A DNA stretch of 64,000 nt from Strongyloides papillosus (taxonomy: Eukaryota; Nematoda; Chromadorea; Rhabditida; Strongyloididae): the NCBI GenBank assembly GCA_005656395.1, contig SRSI01000079.1, positions 372,001 through 436,000 of the forward strand, in the 5' to 3' direction. Below, piece by piece: positions 25,764-37,204 of the stretch. The notes beneath the pieces were generated by a model. The model had not been told where the DNA came from, did no database searches, and saw nothing but the letters and a program-made list of their open reading frames with translations. The position numbers were made by a program, and so were the translations under genes. The first letter of the stretch is position 1; the number at the start of each line of letters is the position of its first letter.

Positions 25764-25802
25764 TAATTTTCAATTAATGTTAAAAAATTTATATTTATTA
25801 CT

Positions 25803-26087
25803 ATGAAATTTTCTAATCACATTAAACTGTTTATTCTTACGGTTGTTTTCATTTCGTTAATTGATTTTGGGAAATCTGTTTTTAATAATAGAGGAAGGGA
25901 AATTTTTTCACGTTCAGGTCAACATAGTGGTGTAGATATGGGGCCTCAACAATTGGATATTAGATCTCCTGGAAATGGAGTAAGAAGTAGGAGCAGAAGT
26001 AGAGAACGTCCTCGTAGAAATCAAAGTCCACTAAGAATAGGTCGAACCAATAATGGAAGAACTCGATATCAACTAACAAGGCTCTGA
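25803..26087 (+). CDS. Small secreted Arg/Ser-rich protein, family member 1
   Basis: A single exon of 94 residues. An N-terminal signal peptide (MKFSNHIKLFILTVVFISL then IDFGKS) is followed by a strongly basic tail with RSRSRSRERPRR. I recognise no known domain. The signal region matches two minus-strand genes in this window (start MIFFNH/MIFFNR, then ...LIE.VKS), and the promoter block is shared, whereas the tails have diverged apart from being basic and rich in Ser/Arg. No cysteine pattern is visible. Possibly a secreted effector or nucleic-acid-binding peptide; this is a guess. Confidence 0.6.
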   Translation: MKFSNHIKLFILTVVFISLIDFGKSVFNNRGREIFSRSGQHSGVDMGPQQLDIRSPGNGVRSRSRSRERPRRNQSPLRIGRTNNGRTRYQLTRL

Positions 26088-26555
26088 TGCGTCTAATATG
26101 ATGGGTTAGTTATTAAAAATATAATATTATCAATTGATTATCTCTAAAATTCTTATTTTCTACAAATATTTATTTGATTCTTGTGATTAAAATTATCCTA
26201 GAAATAAATTTTTCAAGACATTATTTTTTGTAAATAAATTTAGATATCCTTTTTTTAGATAGACAAATATTCTTTTTATTATTAATAAACACAAATGAAA
26301 TGACACAAATTTCCATACTTTTTTAAAAATGTTATAGAATGCTGTATCTGTTAATAAATTAACATAAAATTAAATTTTTGTAATGTCTAACTGTAACAAT
26401 ATTATTATGTATGTCATAGAGTAATTTTATACAATTATTCAATATGAAGCAGAAATTAATAAAAAATTTTAAATCCCGTTTTTTAAGTTAGTCGAACATT
26501 TTTTAAAAATTTTGTACAACTAAAAATTTTACCCTCTATTTTTATTCTATTAATA

Positions 26556-27510
26556 GAACACAAAAAGAAATAGGAAGCATTTTTGCGTAAAATATAATGA
26601 ATTATTCCCACCTATTAAAATTTGAATTTTCTTGAATTGCGACTAATTTTATCGCAACTATATCGCACTTAAAAATTAAAGCAATAATTAAGTTGTTATT
26701 GAAATAAGTTTCAATTTTTTACTATATTATTGTTATTTTAAAACATAGATTGTCTTCTACAATACTTTTTTAAATATTTAATTAGAATTTAATTTTATGT
26801 AAGATTGTAAATGCTTTTATAAAAAGCAATTCTGAACATACGAAAATATTTTTATTGATAAGTTTTAATAGTTTGAGTTATTAATATTTTCATTTTTTAT
26901 TATAAAATTACACTCTTCTGAAGGCCGAAAAGTTTTTGTATGACTTTAATGGTTCTATTTAGAAAATTAAATCTATGAAAAGTTATGATATTATATGGAT
27001 TTTTATCTGTAGTTAAAAATATCTTCTACATATTTAAACTTAATATGAAAACAAATACTAAAATAATATTTTAAATATTATTAATGCTTAGTGTGGTTAG
27101 GAAATAGTTTTTGGCTTTTTGTTATTATTACTATGTATTTTTTATATTTATTGTTGCTAGTATATTGTTTAGAACAATGATTTTTGTTTAAACTTAACAA
27201 CTTTACAAGAAATTGAGTTCAAACAGTGTATTTCATGTATATTAAAATAAAAATAGAATTTAAGATTAGGATTTCATCAAAAACGTTAAGATTAAATAAA
27301 AGTTACATTACTTAAAATATAAAACATGTGTAATTTTGTAAAAAAAACAGCAAAATTCTGCGACAACCTAATATTTTTTATCGTTTTAAACATTTTTGCT
27401 GTCGCTCAACAATTTTAAAATTTGAATAAATGTTGATTTTTTAAATAGGTGAGAAATTTTTTTGCATTTCAGATAGATTGTCAAAATTTTTCCCATTTTA
27501 TTTTTCTGTG
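26556..27510 (-). mobile_element. GGGACA-family MITE, diverged copy (reverse of 55109-56041)
   Basis: Read on the minus strand from 27510, it follows the element at 55109 closely (AAAATGGGAAAAATTTTGAC, then TTTATTCAAATTTTAAAA). Its other end matches CGTAAAATATAATGAATTATTCCCACC. TA lies immediately outside the right end. Non-coding. Confidence 0.65.
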
Positions 27511-27678
27511 TAGCTTATCTGTAAAAAATTTTTAATCAACTTTAAAAAAAATAACATTTATTATAATCGAAATGACAAATTGATCAATTAAAAAAATATA
27601 GTTATCTTAATGCTAATGTATACAATACTTTATTACCACAATATTACTTTTACATGAAAGAGATGTATAAAGTTTAGT

Positions 27679-28735
27679 TCAATTACTTTGAACTTTTGGA
27701 GTAATTTTCTTGTTAAATTTAGAAATTTTTACTAAAATTTTCTTTTGTTTTTTAAGTGATTTATATTTAAAAAAAATTATATATAGTGCCGAAACAATTG
27801 CGTATACTATAATAGAAAATGTCATTACATATGTTGCTGGTTTTGTATACCAAGAGTATTTTTCTTTATAAAAGAATACCATTGTTATAAAAATATGTAG
27901 TACAGGAGTGTATAAAAAAATTACTGGTAGCAATGAATTTACAATATGATGTTTTAGTTGAGTTGTGTAATCATTCTTGATTGATGTTGTCTTGTTATGT
28001 TCACCTAGTTTTTTTATAAATTCAACCATCATTCTGAGAATACAAACATAATGAATAAAAGAAATAATAAAATTTAGGAATACAAAAAAAACAGCAACAA
28101 ACAACAAATACGTATTTCGTACTTTAAATGCAAACACAGCATAATTTTCTTTCAGATATAAATTTAATTCTTCACTAGGAATATAGTATAAATTTATTGT
28201 TTCTTCTCTAGATGATAAAGCATAATTACAACAAATGAAAATTACAACAGTACTAAATACAGAGATAAAAAAACTGATAAGTTGAAATAAGTTATTTTCA
28301 TGAAACTTAACTTTTCTACAAATAATGTTGTATTGACCATTAAATCCATAAACAACTGAAAATGTTTCAACAAAAAGAAACATTAAAAATAAATTCTAAA
28401 AAAAATATTAATAGATAATTATTAACACATACGAATGATACACCGCAAGCATAATCACCAAAGAATCTTATTACACCGTGACAAACTGATGTTAATTTAG
28501 GTAAAAATACACGAAATTCACCAATTGTAGAACCCAACAAATTATAGAAAATATGAATTGTTCTTATAATTGTTAGAAATTTTGTGTATTCACTTTTTGT
28601 CGTTTTCCATTCTTTTATTAATGTAAAAGCCACAATAGTTTGAAAAAATAATGCTATCAGAGATAAAATTGTCATTATCCGGCAATAATCTTCATGTGGA
28701 CATGATGAAAGTATTGTTTCAGTAAATAAATACAT
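27679..28735 (-). CDS. Nematode seven-helix chemoreceptor (Str-superfamily-like), copy 1
   Basis: Exon 1 is 28735-28433, the intron 28432-28396 is 37 bp and exon 2 is 28395-27679, giving 339 residues. Hydrophobic segments: ALFFQTIVAFTLI, a helix around the HIFYNLLG block, the splice-spanning FNLFLMFLFVE, LISFFISVFSTVVIFI, LLFVAVFFVFLNFIISF, the helix SLLPVIFLYTPVLHIF and YVMTFSIIVYAIVSALYIIFF, that is seven. The pattern HHIVNSLLPVIFLYTP recalls the TM6 region of nematode serpentine receptors (Q..iPliflyiP). The tail is Lys-rich. Probably a sensory receptor at chemosensory cilia; ligand unknown. First of three near-identical tandem genes. Confidence 0.7.
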
Positions 28736-29359
28736 TGTAGGAAAAGAATAATTTTATTGTAATTTTAAAAATTAATTTAACTTTGAAATATGAATATTAT
28801 GAAATATAAATGAAAAGAAATTATGAATTTTAAAGAAGAAATTTTAAATATATAATGAATTTTGAATATATAAATGTCTATAAATTGTAAGATTATTTTC
28901 TAAAAAAGAGAGTTTTGAATAAATTGTGTTAATTTATTGAGCTTGGTGTTATAATTATTTATCTAATTTGGTTTTATTTTACAAACTTAATGTTTTGCAA
29001 AAATAATTTTGTTGAAATTTTTTCAAAAATTCTAGCATTATTTTATATGTATGATAGTATCAAGACAAGAATATTTGATTAAAAAAACACATGCAAAAGT
29101 GATAATCTTTAATCACATTAATAAATGCAAATATAATAGAATTTTTTAATAATTTTTAGTTTTTATATCAAAGTTTAAATTTTAATTATTTATTATTAAT
29201 AGATTTTAAAAGACTTTAAAAAATAGATGCATTTTTACTAAAATCTTTGGAAATATTTGGTAAATTACAAAAAAGTATTATTATCTCACTAATAAAACAA
29301 AATTTTTATTACTATTAAGTTTATAAGATTAAACATAAATCTAAATATATATTCAATTC
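28736..29359. other. Intergenic between receptor copies 1 and 2
   Basis: AT-rich DNA with no detectable gene; it looks far less alike between copies than the coding parts do. Confidence 0.5.
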
Positions 29360-30416
29360 TCAATTACTTTGTTTTTTCGCAGTAATTTTCTTATTCAACT
29401 TTGTTTTTTTAACAAGTTTATTCTTTTGCTTTTTTAATGATTTGTATTTAAAAAAAATTATATATAGTGCCGAAACAATTGCGTATACTATAATAGAAAA
29501 TGTCATTACATTTGTTGCTGGTTTTGTATACCAAGAGTCTTTTTCTTCACGAAAGAATACTACCACAATAAAAATATGTAGTACAGGAGTGTATAAAAAA
29601 GTTACTGGTAGCAATGAATTTACAATATGATGTTTTAGTTGAGTTGTGTAATCATTCTTGATTGATGTTGTCTTGTTATGTTCACCTAGTTTTTTTACAA
29701 ATTCAACCATCATTCTGAGAATACAAACATAATGAATAAAAGAAATAATAAAATTTAGGAATATAAAAAAAACAGTGACAAACAACATATATCTGTTTCG
29801 TACTTTAAATGCAAACAGAGCATAATTTTCTTTCAGATATAAATTTAATTCTTCATTAGGAATATAGTATAAATTTATTGCTTCTTCTCTAGATGATGAA
29901 GCAAAATTATAACAAATGAAAATTACAACAGTACTAAATACAGAGATAGAAAAACTGATAAGTTGAAATAAGTTATTTTCATGAAACTTAACTTTTCTAC
30001 AAATAATATTGTATTGACCATTAAATCCATAAACAACTGAAAATGTTTCAACAAAAATAAACATTACAAATAAATTCTTAAAAAAATATTAATAGATAAT
30101 TATTAACACATACGAATGATATACCGCAAGCATAATCACCAAAGAATCTTATTACACCGTGACAAACTAATGTTAATTTAGGTAAAAACAAACGAAATTC
30201 ACCAATTGTAGTACCCAACAAATTATAGAAAATATGAATTGTTCTTATAATTGTTAGAAATTTTGTGTATTCACTTTTTGTCGTTTTCCATTCTTTTATT
30301 AATGTAAAAGCCACAATAGTTTGAAAAAATAATGCTATCAGAGATAAAATTGTCATTATCCGGCAATAATCTTCATGTGGACATGATGAAAGTACTGTTT
30401 CAGTAAAAAAATACAT
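29360..30416 (-). CDS. Nematode seven-helix chemoreceptor (Str-superfamily-like), copy 2
   Basis: Exon 1 30416-30114, intron 30113-30077 (37 bp, acceptor TTTAAG), exon 2 30076-29360, 339 residues. Structure and length equal copy 1, with few substitutions. The linker EEAINLYYIPNEELNLYLKE, the loop KKLGEHNKTTSIKNDYTTQL and all seven hydrophobic segments are kept. The non-canonical AAG acceptor is worth noting, but the frame is intact. Confidence 0.7.
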
Positions 30417-30875
30417 GTTAATAGCAAACTAACTATAAAATTATATCAATTTAGCATATTTTTTAGAATTACTTTTTTTTGCAATATTTTATTTTAATTT
30501 TTAATTTTTTTCAGTATAATAAAAATGAAAATATAGTTATGAATAAATAATTTTTAAATGTGTTTAAAATTGTACCTTTTATGTAATTATAATAACATTA
30601 AGTGATGAATATTTTATTAAAAAATTTAATTTGTAGTGGATAAAATTTGTAAACTTGAAAAAACAAAAATATATTAAAACTATTTAAGAAACTTTTGTTT
30701 TCACATGAAAATTAAATTATTTATTTGTACCTATTAACTGATTTAAAAAATAAAACAATTTTACTACAGTTTTCAAGAATCCTTTAATATAAAAAAAATA
30801 TAATTAAAAAATTATTAAAGTAAAATTTTTATTCACTGTTGTTTATATAATTACATATTCCTCATAAAATTTATT
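30417..30875. other. Intergenic between receptor copies 2 and 3
   Basis: Non-coding AT-rich DNA, nothing seen. Confidence 0.5.
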
Positions 30876-31932
30876 TTAACTACTTTGAACTTTCGCAGTA
30901 TTTGACTTATATGATTTAAATTTTATAACTGTTATCTTTTTTTGACTTTTAAACGACCTATATTTGAAGAAGATGATATATAACGCCGAAACAATCGCAT
31001 AGATTATAATAAAAAAAGCTATTGTATTTGTTGTTGGTTTCGTATACCAATAGTACTTTTCTTCATAAAAAAATATTATAATAATAAAGTCATGAAGCAA
31101 AGGAAAGAATAAGAAAATTGCTGGCAACAAAGAATTAATAATATGGTGATTTAATTGAGTTGTGTAATCGTTCTTGATTGATGTTGTCTTGTTATGTTCA
31201 CCTAGTTTTTTTATAAATTCAATCATCATTTTGAGAATAACAAAGTAATGAACAAAAAAATTAATGAAATTAAGTGATATAAAGGAAAAAGCAACAAACA
31301 ATACATATTGTTTTGGCCCTCCAAATGCTAACAAAGCATATTTTTCTTTCAGATATAAATTCAATTCTTCATCAGGAACATACCATAAATTTATTGCTTC
31401 ATCCCTAGATAGTAAAGCATAGTTGAAACAAATAAAAATTGCAAAGATATTAATTATGAAACCACCAAAACTGATAAGTTGAATTAAGTTATTTTTATGG
31501 AAATTTACTTTTCTACAAATAATGTTGTATTGACCATTAAATGCATAAACTACAGAAAAGGATTCAACAGAGATAAAGGTGATAAAAATATTCTAAAATA
31601 AATATTAATAAATAGTTATTAACACATACGAGTGATAAACCACATGCATAATCACCAAAGAATCTTATTATTCCATGACAAACTGCTGTCTTTCTAGGTA
31701 GAAACAAGCGAAATTCACCAATTGTAGAACCCAACAAATTATAGAAAACATGAATTGTTCTTATAACTGTTAGAAATTTTGTGTAATCACTTTTTGTCGT
31801 TTTCCATTCTTTTATTAACGTAAAAGCCACAATAGTTTGAAAAAATAATGCTATCAAAGATAAAATTGTCATTAACCGACAATAATCTTCATGTGGACAT
31901 GATGAAAGTATTGTTTCAGTAAATAGATACAT
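30876..31932 (-). CDS. Nematode seven-helix chemoreceptor (Str-superfamily-like), copy 3
   Basis: Exon 1 31932-31630, intron 31629-31593 (37 bp), exon 2 31592-30876; 339 residues, the same architecture as its two neighbours but more diverged in exon 2. The second exon is open throughout although it has no early Met, and the frame continues through FISVESFSVVYAFNG and LISFGGFIINIFAIFICF. The loop after TM5 (KKLGEHNKTTSIKNDYTTQL) is identical in all three genes, suggesting strong constraint or conversion there. Confidence 0.7.
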
Positions 31933-32461
31933 TGGTCAAAATAATTATAAAATATAAAATAACATTTATGTTATTATATAATTAAATTGTTGTGTTTTTC
32001 CTTTTTATTACTGATATTTTTGAAAATTACCAAGAAGCAAAGATTTTATATTTTGCACACATTCTAATTTTTTAATTTATAGATTCTTTATGAAAATTTG
32101 TTCAATTTTTAATTAAAAATTTATTAAAAATTCATTGGCTTTTTTCTTTTTGTTCTGCTAACTTATGTAAATTACGTAGTTTATGAAAGGTGAAAATTTT
32201 AAATAAAAATAATAATATTTCTTAAATTTAATATTTTCCCCACATTATAAAATAAATACTCATAAATATTTTAAAAAATTGCAATTAAAAATTCACCTTC
32301 ATCTTATCACTATAAGATTATCATTAACATGTTTGATACTTGATAAAATGTCTTTAAATTAAAATATTTAAATAACCAAAACATATTTCTTAAATATATA
32401 ATAAATTACGGTAGGACAATTATGATGTATATGCTTAGTAAAGATTATAAAATTAATGTTT
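31933..32461. other. Intergenic, no gene seen
   Basis: AT-rich; upstream region of receptor copy 3. No specific element found. Confidence 0.5.
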
Positions 32462-32780
32462 ATTGGCGTGTTGTACAGCTTAAAAGAGCACCTTTTATTT
32501 TAAACCACAAATACAAAAACAGAGTACAATAAAACAGATAATTAAATAAACTAAATTAACTAAGGCCTTCTGGAAATATAAAAAGACAATACAATAAAAA
32601 TAAGTGATTAAAGCTTACAGTTAATTAATTACAGATTTGTGATAATTTATCACCAAAATAATATTAGGTTCAGAACTATAGTTTTAACCCCTAAAAAATA
32701 CAATAATTAGGTAACATGATAAAATATTAAACTTATGAAATAGTTTTAAAATAACAAAAGTATAAATGAAATAAATGTCA
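32462..32780. repeat. Candidate diverged solo LTR
   Basis: Blocks appear in the same order as in the LTRs at 37205 and 41980: CACCTTTTATT, CACAA, TACAATAAAA, ATAAACTAA, TTAATTA, then TTAACCCCTAAAA, TACAAT, GATAAAAT and AATAACAAAA. It is diverged, and no internal retrotransposon sequence accompanies it. Boundaries are approximate. Confidence 0.4.
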
Positions 32781-32969
32781 GATCTGTATTACATATATAA
32801 AAAAAGAATCTTCGAGAATTACAAAACAAAGAGTAAATTTTAGGATGATGTTTTTCTCATGATCTAGATAATTCTATAAAGACAGATAGAAGAGCCTTAG
32901 GTACAGGGATTGGATTACAAGTGAGAACATTCGATGAAAGTACATATTCTTACTTACGAATGAAAATGC

Positions 32970-33385
32970 ATATTATTTTATAACTTTTCAGAAGCTTGAT
33001 TTTTAAAGATTATTTTTAAAAATATTACAAAAAATTTGATCTTTCAGATGAAAATAAACTTATAATAATTCAAACTATCGAAATTTATTGATAAAAATTT
33101 TGTTATATGTTAATAAATGATATTTATAAAAGCATTTATAATGCCACTTAAAATCAAATTCTAATCTTGCATTTTGAAATGTATTATGGAGAATAGTTCA
33201 AGTTTTAGCACAAGAATAATATCAAGAAAACTGACAACTCATTTTAATAATTTGTTAAATACTGTTTTAATTTTCATGAAAAACATATTTAAGATGAAAT
33301 TATTTACATGTCAAAAAATTTGAATTTTATTAGGTGGAATAAATATATTACATTTACACAGATGTGTGTCCCATTTTTTTTTGAA
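32970..33385. mobile_element. GGGACA-family MITE, left-truncated copy
   Basis: Matches the right 400 bp of the element at 55109-56041 (CAGATGAA.ATAA, TATAAAAGCATTT, TTTGAATTTTATTAG, TGTGTGTCCCATTTTT). The left end is missing. Non-coding. Confidence 0.6.
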
Positions 33386-33575
33386 GAACTTAGTAATTTT
33401 ATTAATTATAATATTGTTTGAATATAATATAAAAATAAGGACCCATTTTAACAGCATTTGTTATTATATGTAATATGACAAATTTACATAAAATATTTTA
33501 ATCTTTATTTGATATTTTCCTAATGCTACTATTTTTTATTTTTAAAAATACTTTAAGCTTTAAAATTTTTGCTAA

Positions 33576-33986
33576 TTACAAAAACCATTCACTCCAAGCT
33601 CGAGGACCTTCTCTTCGTTGATATGATTTTCTATTCCATCTACTTAAATGTTGTTTTTGTTTCTTTCTTATTTTCTCGTCTCATTCATTCATTTTTATTA
33701 GTAATCTTTCTTGTCCACGAGATTTTTTTATTTGTTCGTTAAGGGCATTCTTATTTAATGCCTTGGATATAAAGGTAGAACGATGATTTAATTGAAGTGA
33801 ACTTCTTCTACTATTTCTATTATTTATTGGGTTAGATCCTAAAGGGGAACGAAAAGTTTCTGATTTTCTTCTACCATATTTGGGCAAGATAGGACTTCCA
33901 GGACCAAAAATGGATTTTACCATTTCAATTAATGAAATTGAAAAAATAATAAAAATATATTGCTCAGTGTGATTAAAAAAAATCAT
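33576..33986 (-). pseudogene. Small secreted basic protein, family member 2, with premature stop
   Basis: The ATG at 33986 opens a 101-residue frame (signal peptide MIFFNHTEQYIFIIFSISL, then IEMVKSIFG and a Ser/Arg/Asn-rich tail) ending at TGA 33683-33681. The same frame continues for 34 more basic codons (DEKIRKKQKQHLSRWNRK, ending WSEWFL) to TAA 33578-33576. That TAA aligns with the true stop of member 3 (TTTTGTAATTA here against TTTGGCTAATTA there). I therefore infer a nonsense mutation, or stop readthrough, in an ancestrally ~135-residue protein. The truncated form may still be secreted. No known domain. Confidence 0.6.
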
Positions 33987-34029
33987 ACTAATATATAAAA
34001 AAAATATGTTTAAAATAAATTGAAGATTT

Positions 34030-34060
34030 CGTTTTTATATAAAATTAAAGTATCAAAAAC
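34030..34060 (-). promoter_or_regulatory. Shared promoter block plus TATA box, small secreted gene 2
   Basis: On the minus strand TTTTTGATACTTTAAT is followed by TTTATATAAAAA, placing the TATA box about 48-57 bp before the ATG at 33986. The 16-bp block is identical to that at 25731. Confidence 0.65.
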
Positions 34061-34167
34061 TAATAATATATAGTGTTATATGTAATCTTTAATAATTTTA
34101 TTAAACATTTTTGTACTTTTTTAGAAGAAATTAAGGTTTATATAGATTTTTGGATATGCCTCATATA

Positions 34168-35043
34168 AGGGGCACACAAAAGTTACCTTCTGCAGTTGAA
34201 AGGTTATAACTTTTGTTGTAATTTATGAAATTCTATCATATTTATATATATTTGATAGTCTTGATCGTTAGAAAATGCTTACGTTTAAAGGGGGTTATAC
34301 AGATTTATATGGTTATCGTTTTTTATTCATTCTTAAGTATGGAAGTAAAAAGTTATCATTATAAAAACTATTATAACTTTTTTAATTTTAAACATTTTTT
34401 AAAAATATTATAACCATATGATAGCCCAAATTCCTTTGTATGAACCATAGAAAAATCTATTGTTACAACACAATTAAAAGTAAATTTAAAGGCATTAGAG
34501 ATTATGGGATTTTTTATAATAAAAAAAATTAAACATAAATTTTTATAACGTTTAAATATTTCGATGAACAAGGAAAAGCAAATATTTATTAATTATTATA
34601 TTTAATAAGCAAAAATGTTTATTACATTTTATTATCAATATCATATTTTATTTTTATATTTCTAAACTTATTCTTGTTAATAAATTGTAGAGAAATGTAC
34701 AATTCAAAAACATCTATAATTTTACCAATAATTAACTTCTTATTATGGAACTTCTAATACATTATAAAGAAGGAGCTGGATTATGAAATGACTATAATAT
34801 TATAAAAAAGTATATTTTTTTGAAAAAAATTATTTTCAATTTCTCAATTAAAAAAGTATAGAATAAATGGCACTTATATAAATATCTACAAGTTTATTTA
34901 GATCTAAGATTCAAAAAGATCTCGAAAAATTTAATAGAAGTCAAGTGAGGCCGTTGAATGGATATAATATCATAATATACTGTAATGTACAAAAAAAAGT
35001 TATAAATTTTCAACTTTAATCGTGTATGTTTTGAAGCACCCGG
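34168..35043. mobile_element. CACAAAAGTTA-family MITE, copy 1
   Basis: TA-bordered with imperfect terminal inverted repeats (left AGGGGCACACAAAAGTTACC, and ...AGTTGAAAGGTTATAAC against the reversed right end ...AGTTGAAAATTTATAAC). It resembles 35864-36732 and 43708-44512. No coding capacity. Confidence 0.65.
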
Positions 35044-35175
35044 TACATCCAAAGATTATAAGCTAAAGAAATTTATTTTTAGTTCTAACTACATTGCAAT
35101 AATTTAATGAGAATTTTTTTAATAAAAAGTAATTTTATTTTTTTTAAACACTTTGTGCTTTAAAATCATTGATAA

Positions 35176-35679
35176 TTAGCCAAAACAAAAGTAGCCTCTA
35201 CAGCTTTTGCTTCGTTTAAATTGTTGACTTTGTCGTCTTTTTGTTTTTTGTAAACTTGGTTGACCAATATTTGTAATTGAATGTCTTCTTTGTCCATTTA
35301 TTTTTTGATTACTTTTATTTAGACTTGGTTTTCTTTCTAGTGTATTTATATTCCTTTGAGTTTTTCCTACTTTGGATTTTCTTTCTGGCAAACGGATTTC
35401 TGACACCGGTCTTGATTTTGGTTCATATTGACCTACGTTTAGTTGTTTCCTTAGTGTGTCAACTCTTCTACGTTGAGCAGGTGATAATCCCCCTTTATTT
35501 GAATCTTTACCTTTTATACGAAGTCTTGGTGGTGATTGGCTTTTTCTTCGACTTGATTGCTTTCTACTATCTCCGGGCAATTTGTCACTTTCAGAAGACA
35601 AAGATAATTTTACAAATTCAATTATTAAAATGCAAAAAATAAAAGGAATATATTGTTTAATGCGATTAAAAAAAATCAT
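35176..35679 (-). CDS. Small secreted Arg/Ser/Lys-rich protein, family member 3
   Basis: A single exon of 167 residues. The signal peptide (MIFFNRIKQYIPFIFCILII then EFVKLSLSS) is followed by a very basic, Ser/Gln-rich, low-hydrophobicity body (RKQSSRRKSQSPPRLRIKGK, LSPAQRRRVDTLRKQL, KRRQSQQFKRSKSC) and a short CRGYFCFG tail with two cysteines. No domain recognised. Its upstream promoter block and downstream flank match member 2, with which it forms a tandem duplication together with a MITE. Predicted to be secreted and mostly disordered. Confidence 0.65.
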   Translation of the reverse strand: MIFFNRIKQYIPFIFCILIIEFVKLSLSSESDKLPGDSRKQSSRRKSQSPPRLRIKGKDSNKGGLSPAQRRRVDTLRKQLNVGQYEPKSRPVSEIRLPERKSKVGKTQRNINTLERKPSLNKSNQKINGQRRHSITNIGQPSLQKTKRRQSQQFKRSKSCRGYFCFG

Positions 35680-35723
35680 GCTACAAAAAATAACATTTGT
35701 GATATAAACCGAAAATTGTACTT

Positions 35724-35751
35724 CATTTATACAATACTAAGGTATTAAAAA
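35724..35751 (-). promoter_or_regulatory. Shared promoter block plus TATA-like box, small secreted gene 3
   Basis: On the minus strand TTTTTAATACCTTAGTATT is followed by GTATAAATG, about 47-53 bp before the ATG at 35679. It is the same architecture as the other two members with a few substitutions. Confidence 0.6.
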
Positions 35752-35863
35752 TTAACAAAAAATTGTGCTTAAAGTAATCTTTAACAACTTTTATCAAAAC
35801 ATTTCACAATTTTTTTGCAGAAAATAAGATTATATATTAATTTTTGAATTTGTTTAATTTATA

Positions 35864-36732
35864 GGGCGGTAAAAAAATACTCTTTTCAGTTGAACAGTTA
35901 TAAGTTTTGCTTTTGTTTATAGAATTTTATCACATAATATCTTTTGATAGCTTCACCTGTCTTCTAAAATATATTTTAAGACCGTTAAAAAAGCTTACGT
36001 TTAAAATAAATTATAGAGATTTATATATCTATCATTTTTTCTATGCATTTTTTAGCTTAAAAATTATTACAATTTTTTTAAATTTTTTAATAATATTATA
36101 GATATTTGTTAGCCCAAATTCTTTTGTATAATCCTTACAAATATGTAATACTACAGCACAATTACGAGTATAGTTATAAAGTATCAAAGATTATGACTTT
36201 TTGCTCATAATAAACAAAATTAAATATAAATTTAAAAAATTTTTAAATATTCTAGGAAACATAGAAGAACAAATGTTATAAATTAAAATATTTTATAAGC
36301 AAAAATGATTATTGTTATTTACTATCAAGATCATATTTTATTTTAAATTTCCAAACTTATTCTTGTTAAAAAATTGTAAAAGATATACGATATAAAAAAA
36401 TCTATAACTTTATTGATAATAATTAATTGATAATTATGGACCGTTTACTACTCTATAATAAAGGAGTTTGGGCTATTTAATGTCTGTAATATTATAAAAA
36501 ATAGTTTTTAAAAAAAAGTTTTGTTTTAATTTCCACAATTAAAATATATTGAAAAACTAACAGTCACATAAATCATAATAACTTTTATTAAACTTAATAT
36601 TCAAGAACGATCTTGAAATATGTTGTAGATAGCAATTATGATTAACAAATGTATATAATATCATAGTATTACGTAAAGTTAAAAAAAATTGATTAACGTT
36701 TAACTTAGTCGCGTATCTTTTGAAACAACCTG
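35864..36732. mobile_element. CACAAAAGTTA-family MITE, copy 2
   Basis: Homologous along its length to 34168-35043 (for example ACTTATTCTTGTTAA..AATTGTA, and AACTTTTATTAAACTTAATATTCAA) and in the same position relative to the upstream secreted gene. Outer ends are degraded (TG in place of TA at the right). Confidence 0.6.
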
Positions 36733-37204
36733 TGCATCTAAAGATTATAAGTTTAAAAAATTTATTTTCAGTTACACAAAAAAATTTTCCATAATTTTTT
36801 TCGCCAAAATTATATTCAATTTTATTAATTTTATTAAAATCTCTTCGTTTTGTTACCTACCTCTTCATTTTGTTCCCTAAATAATAGTTAATATTCAAAC
36901 ATAATGAAAAAAAAAAATATTTAATGTTTTTATCAAATAAAATTATTTTAAAACAAACAATTAGTAACAAAAATTGAATAATTTTAATATATTATCAACA
37001 ACACATAAATAGTCAAATAGTCTTGATTTATCTACTTAATTAGAATATTTTCTGATTAAAAACAAGCAATCAAATTAATTCGTATTTAATAAAATGATTT
37101 ATTATAATATATTTGATGGCATTTTCATCGTATAATAAATAATTGTTTCGCTATGATGTTCATTAACGGTAATAACCTTTTAAATTAAACTCATATTTTA
37201 TCTC
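36733..37204. other. Intergenic, left flank of LTR element
   Basis: AT-rich; no gene. The first few bases repeat the flank found at 35046 (AAAGATTATAAG), marking the end of the tandem duplication. Confidence 0.5.

Noticed and set aside
35277..35642. 121-codon plus-strand frame opposite secreted family member 3
   Set aside because: The minus frame has a signal peptide, a promoter block and a paralogue; the plus frame has only hydrophobic shadow sequence.
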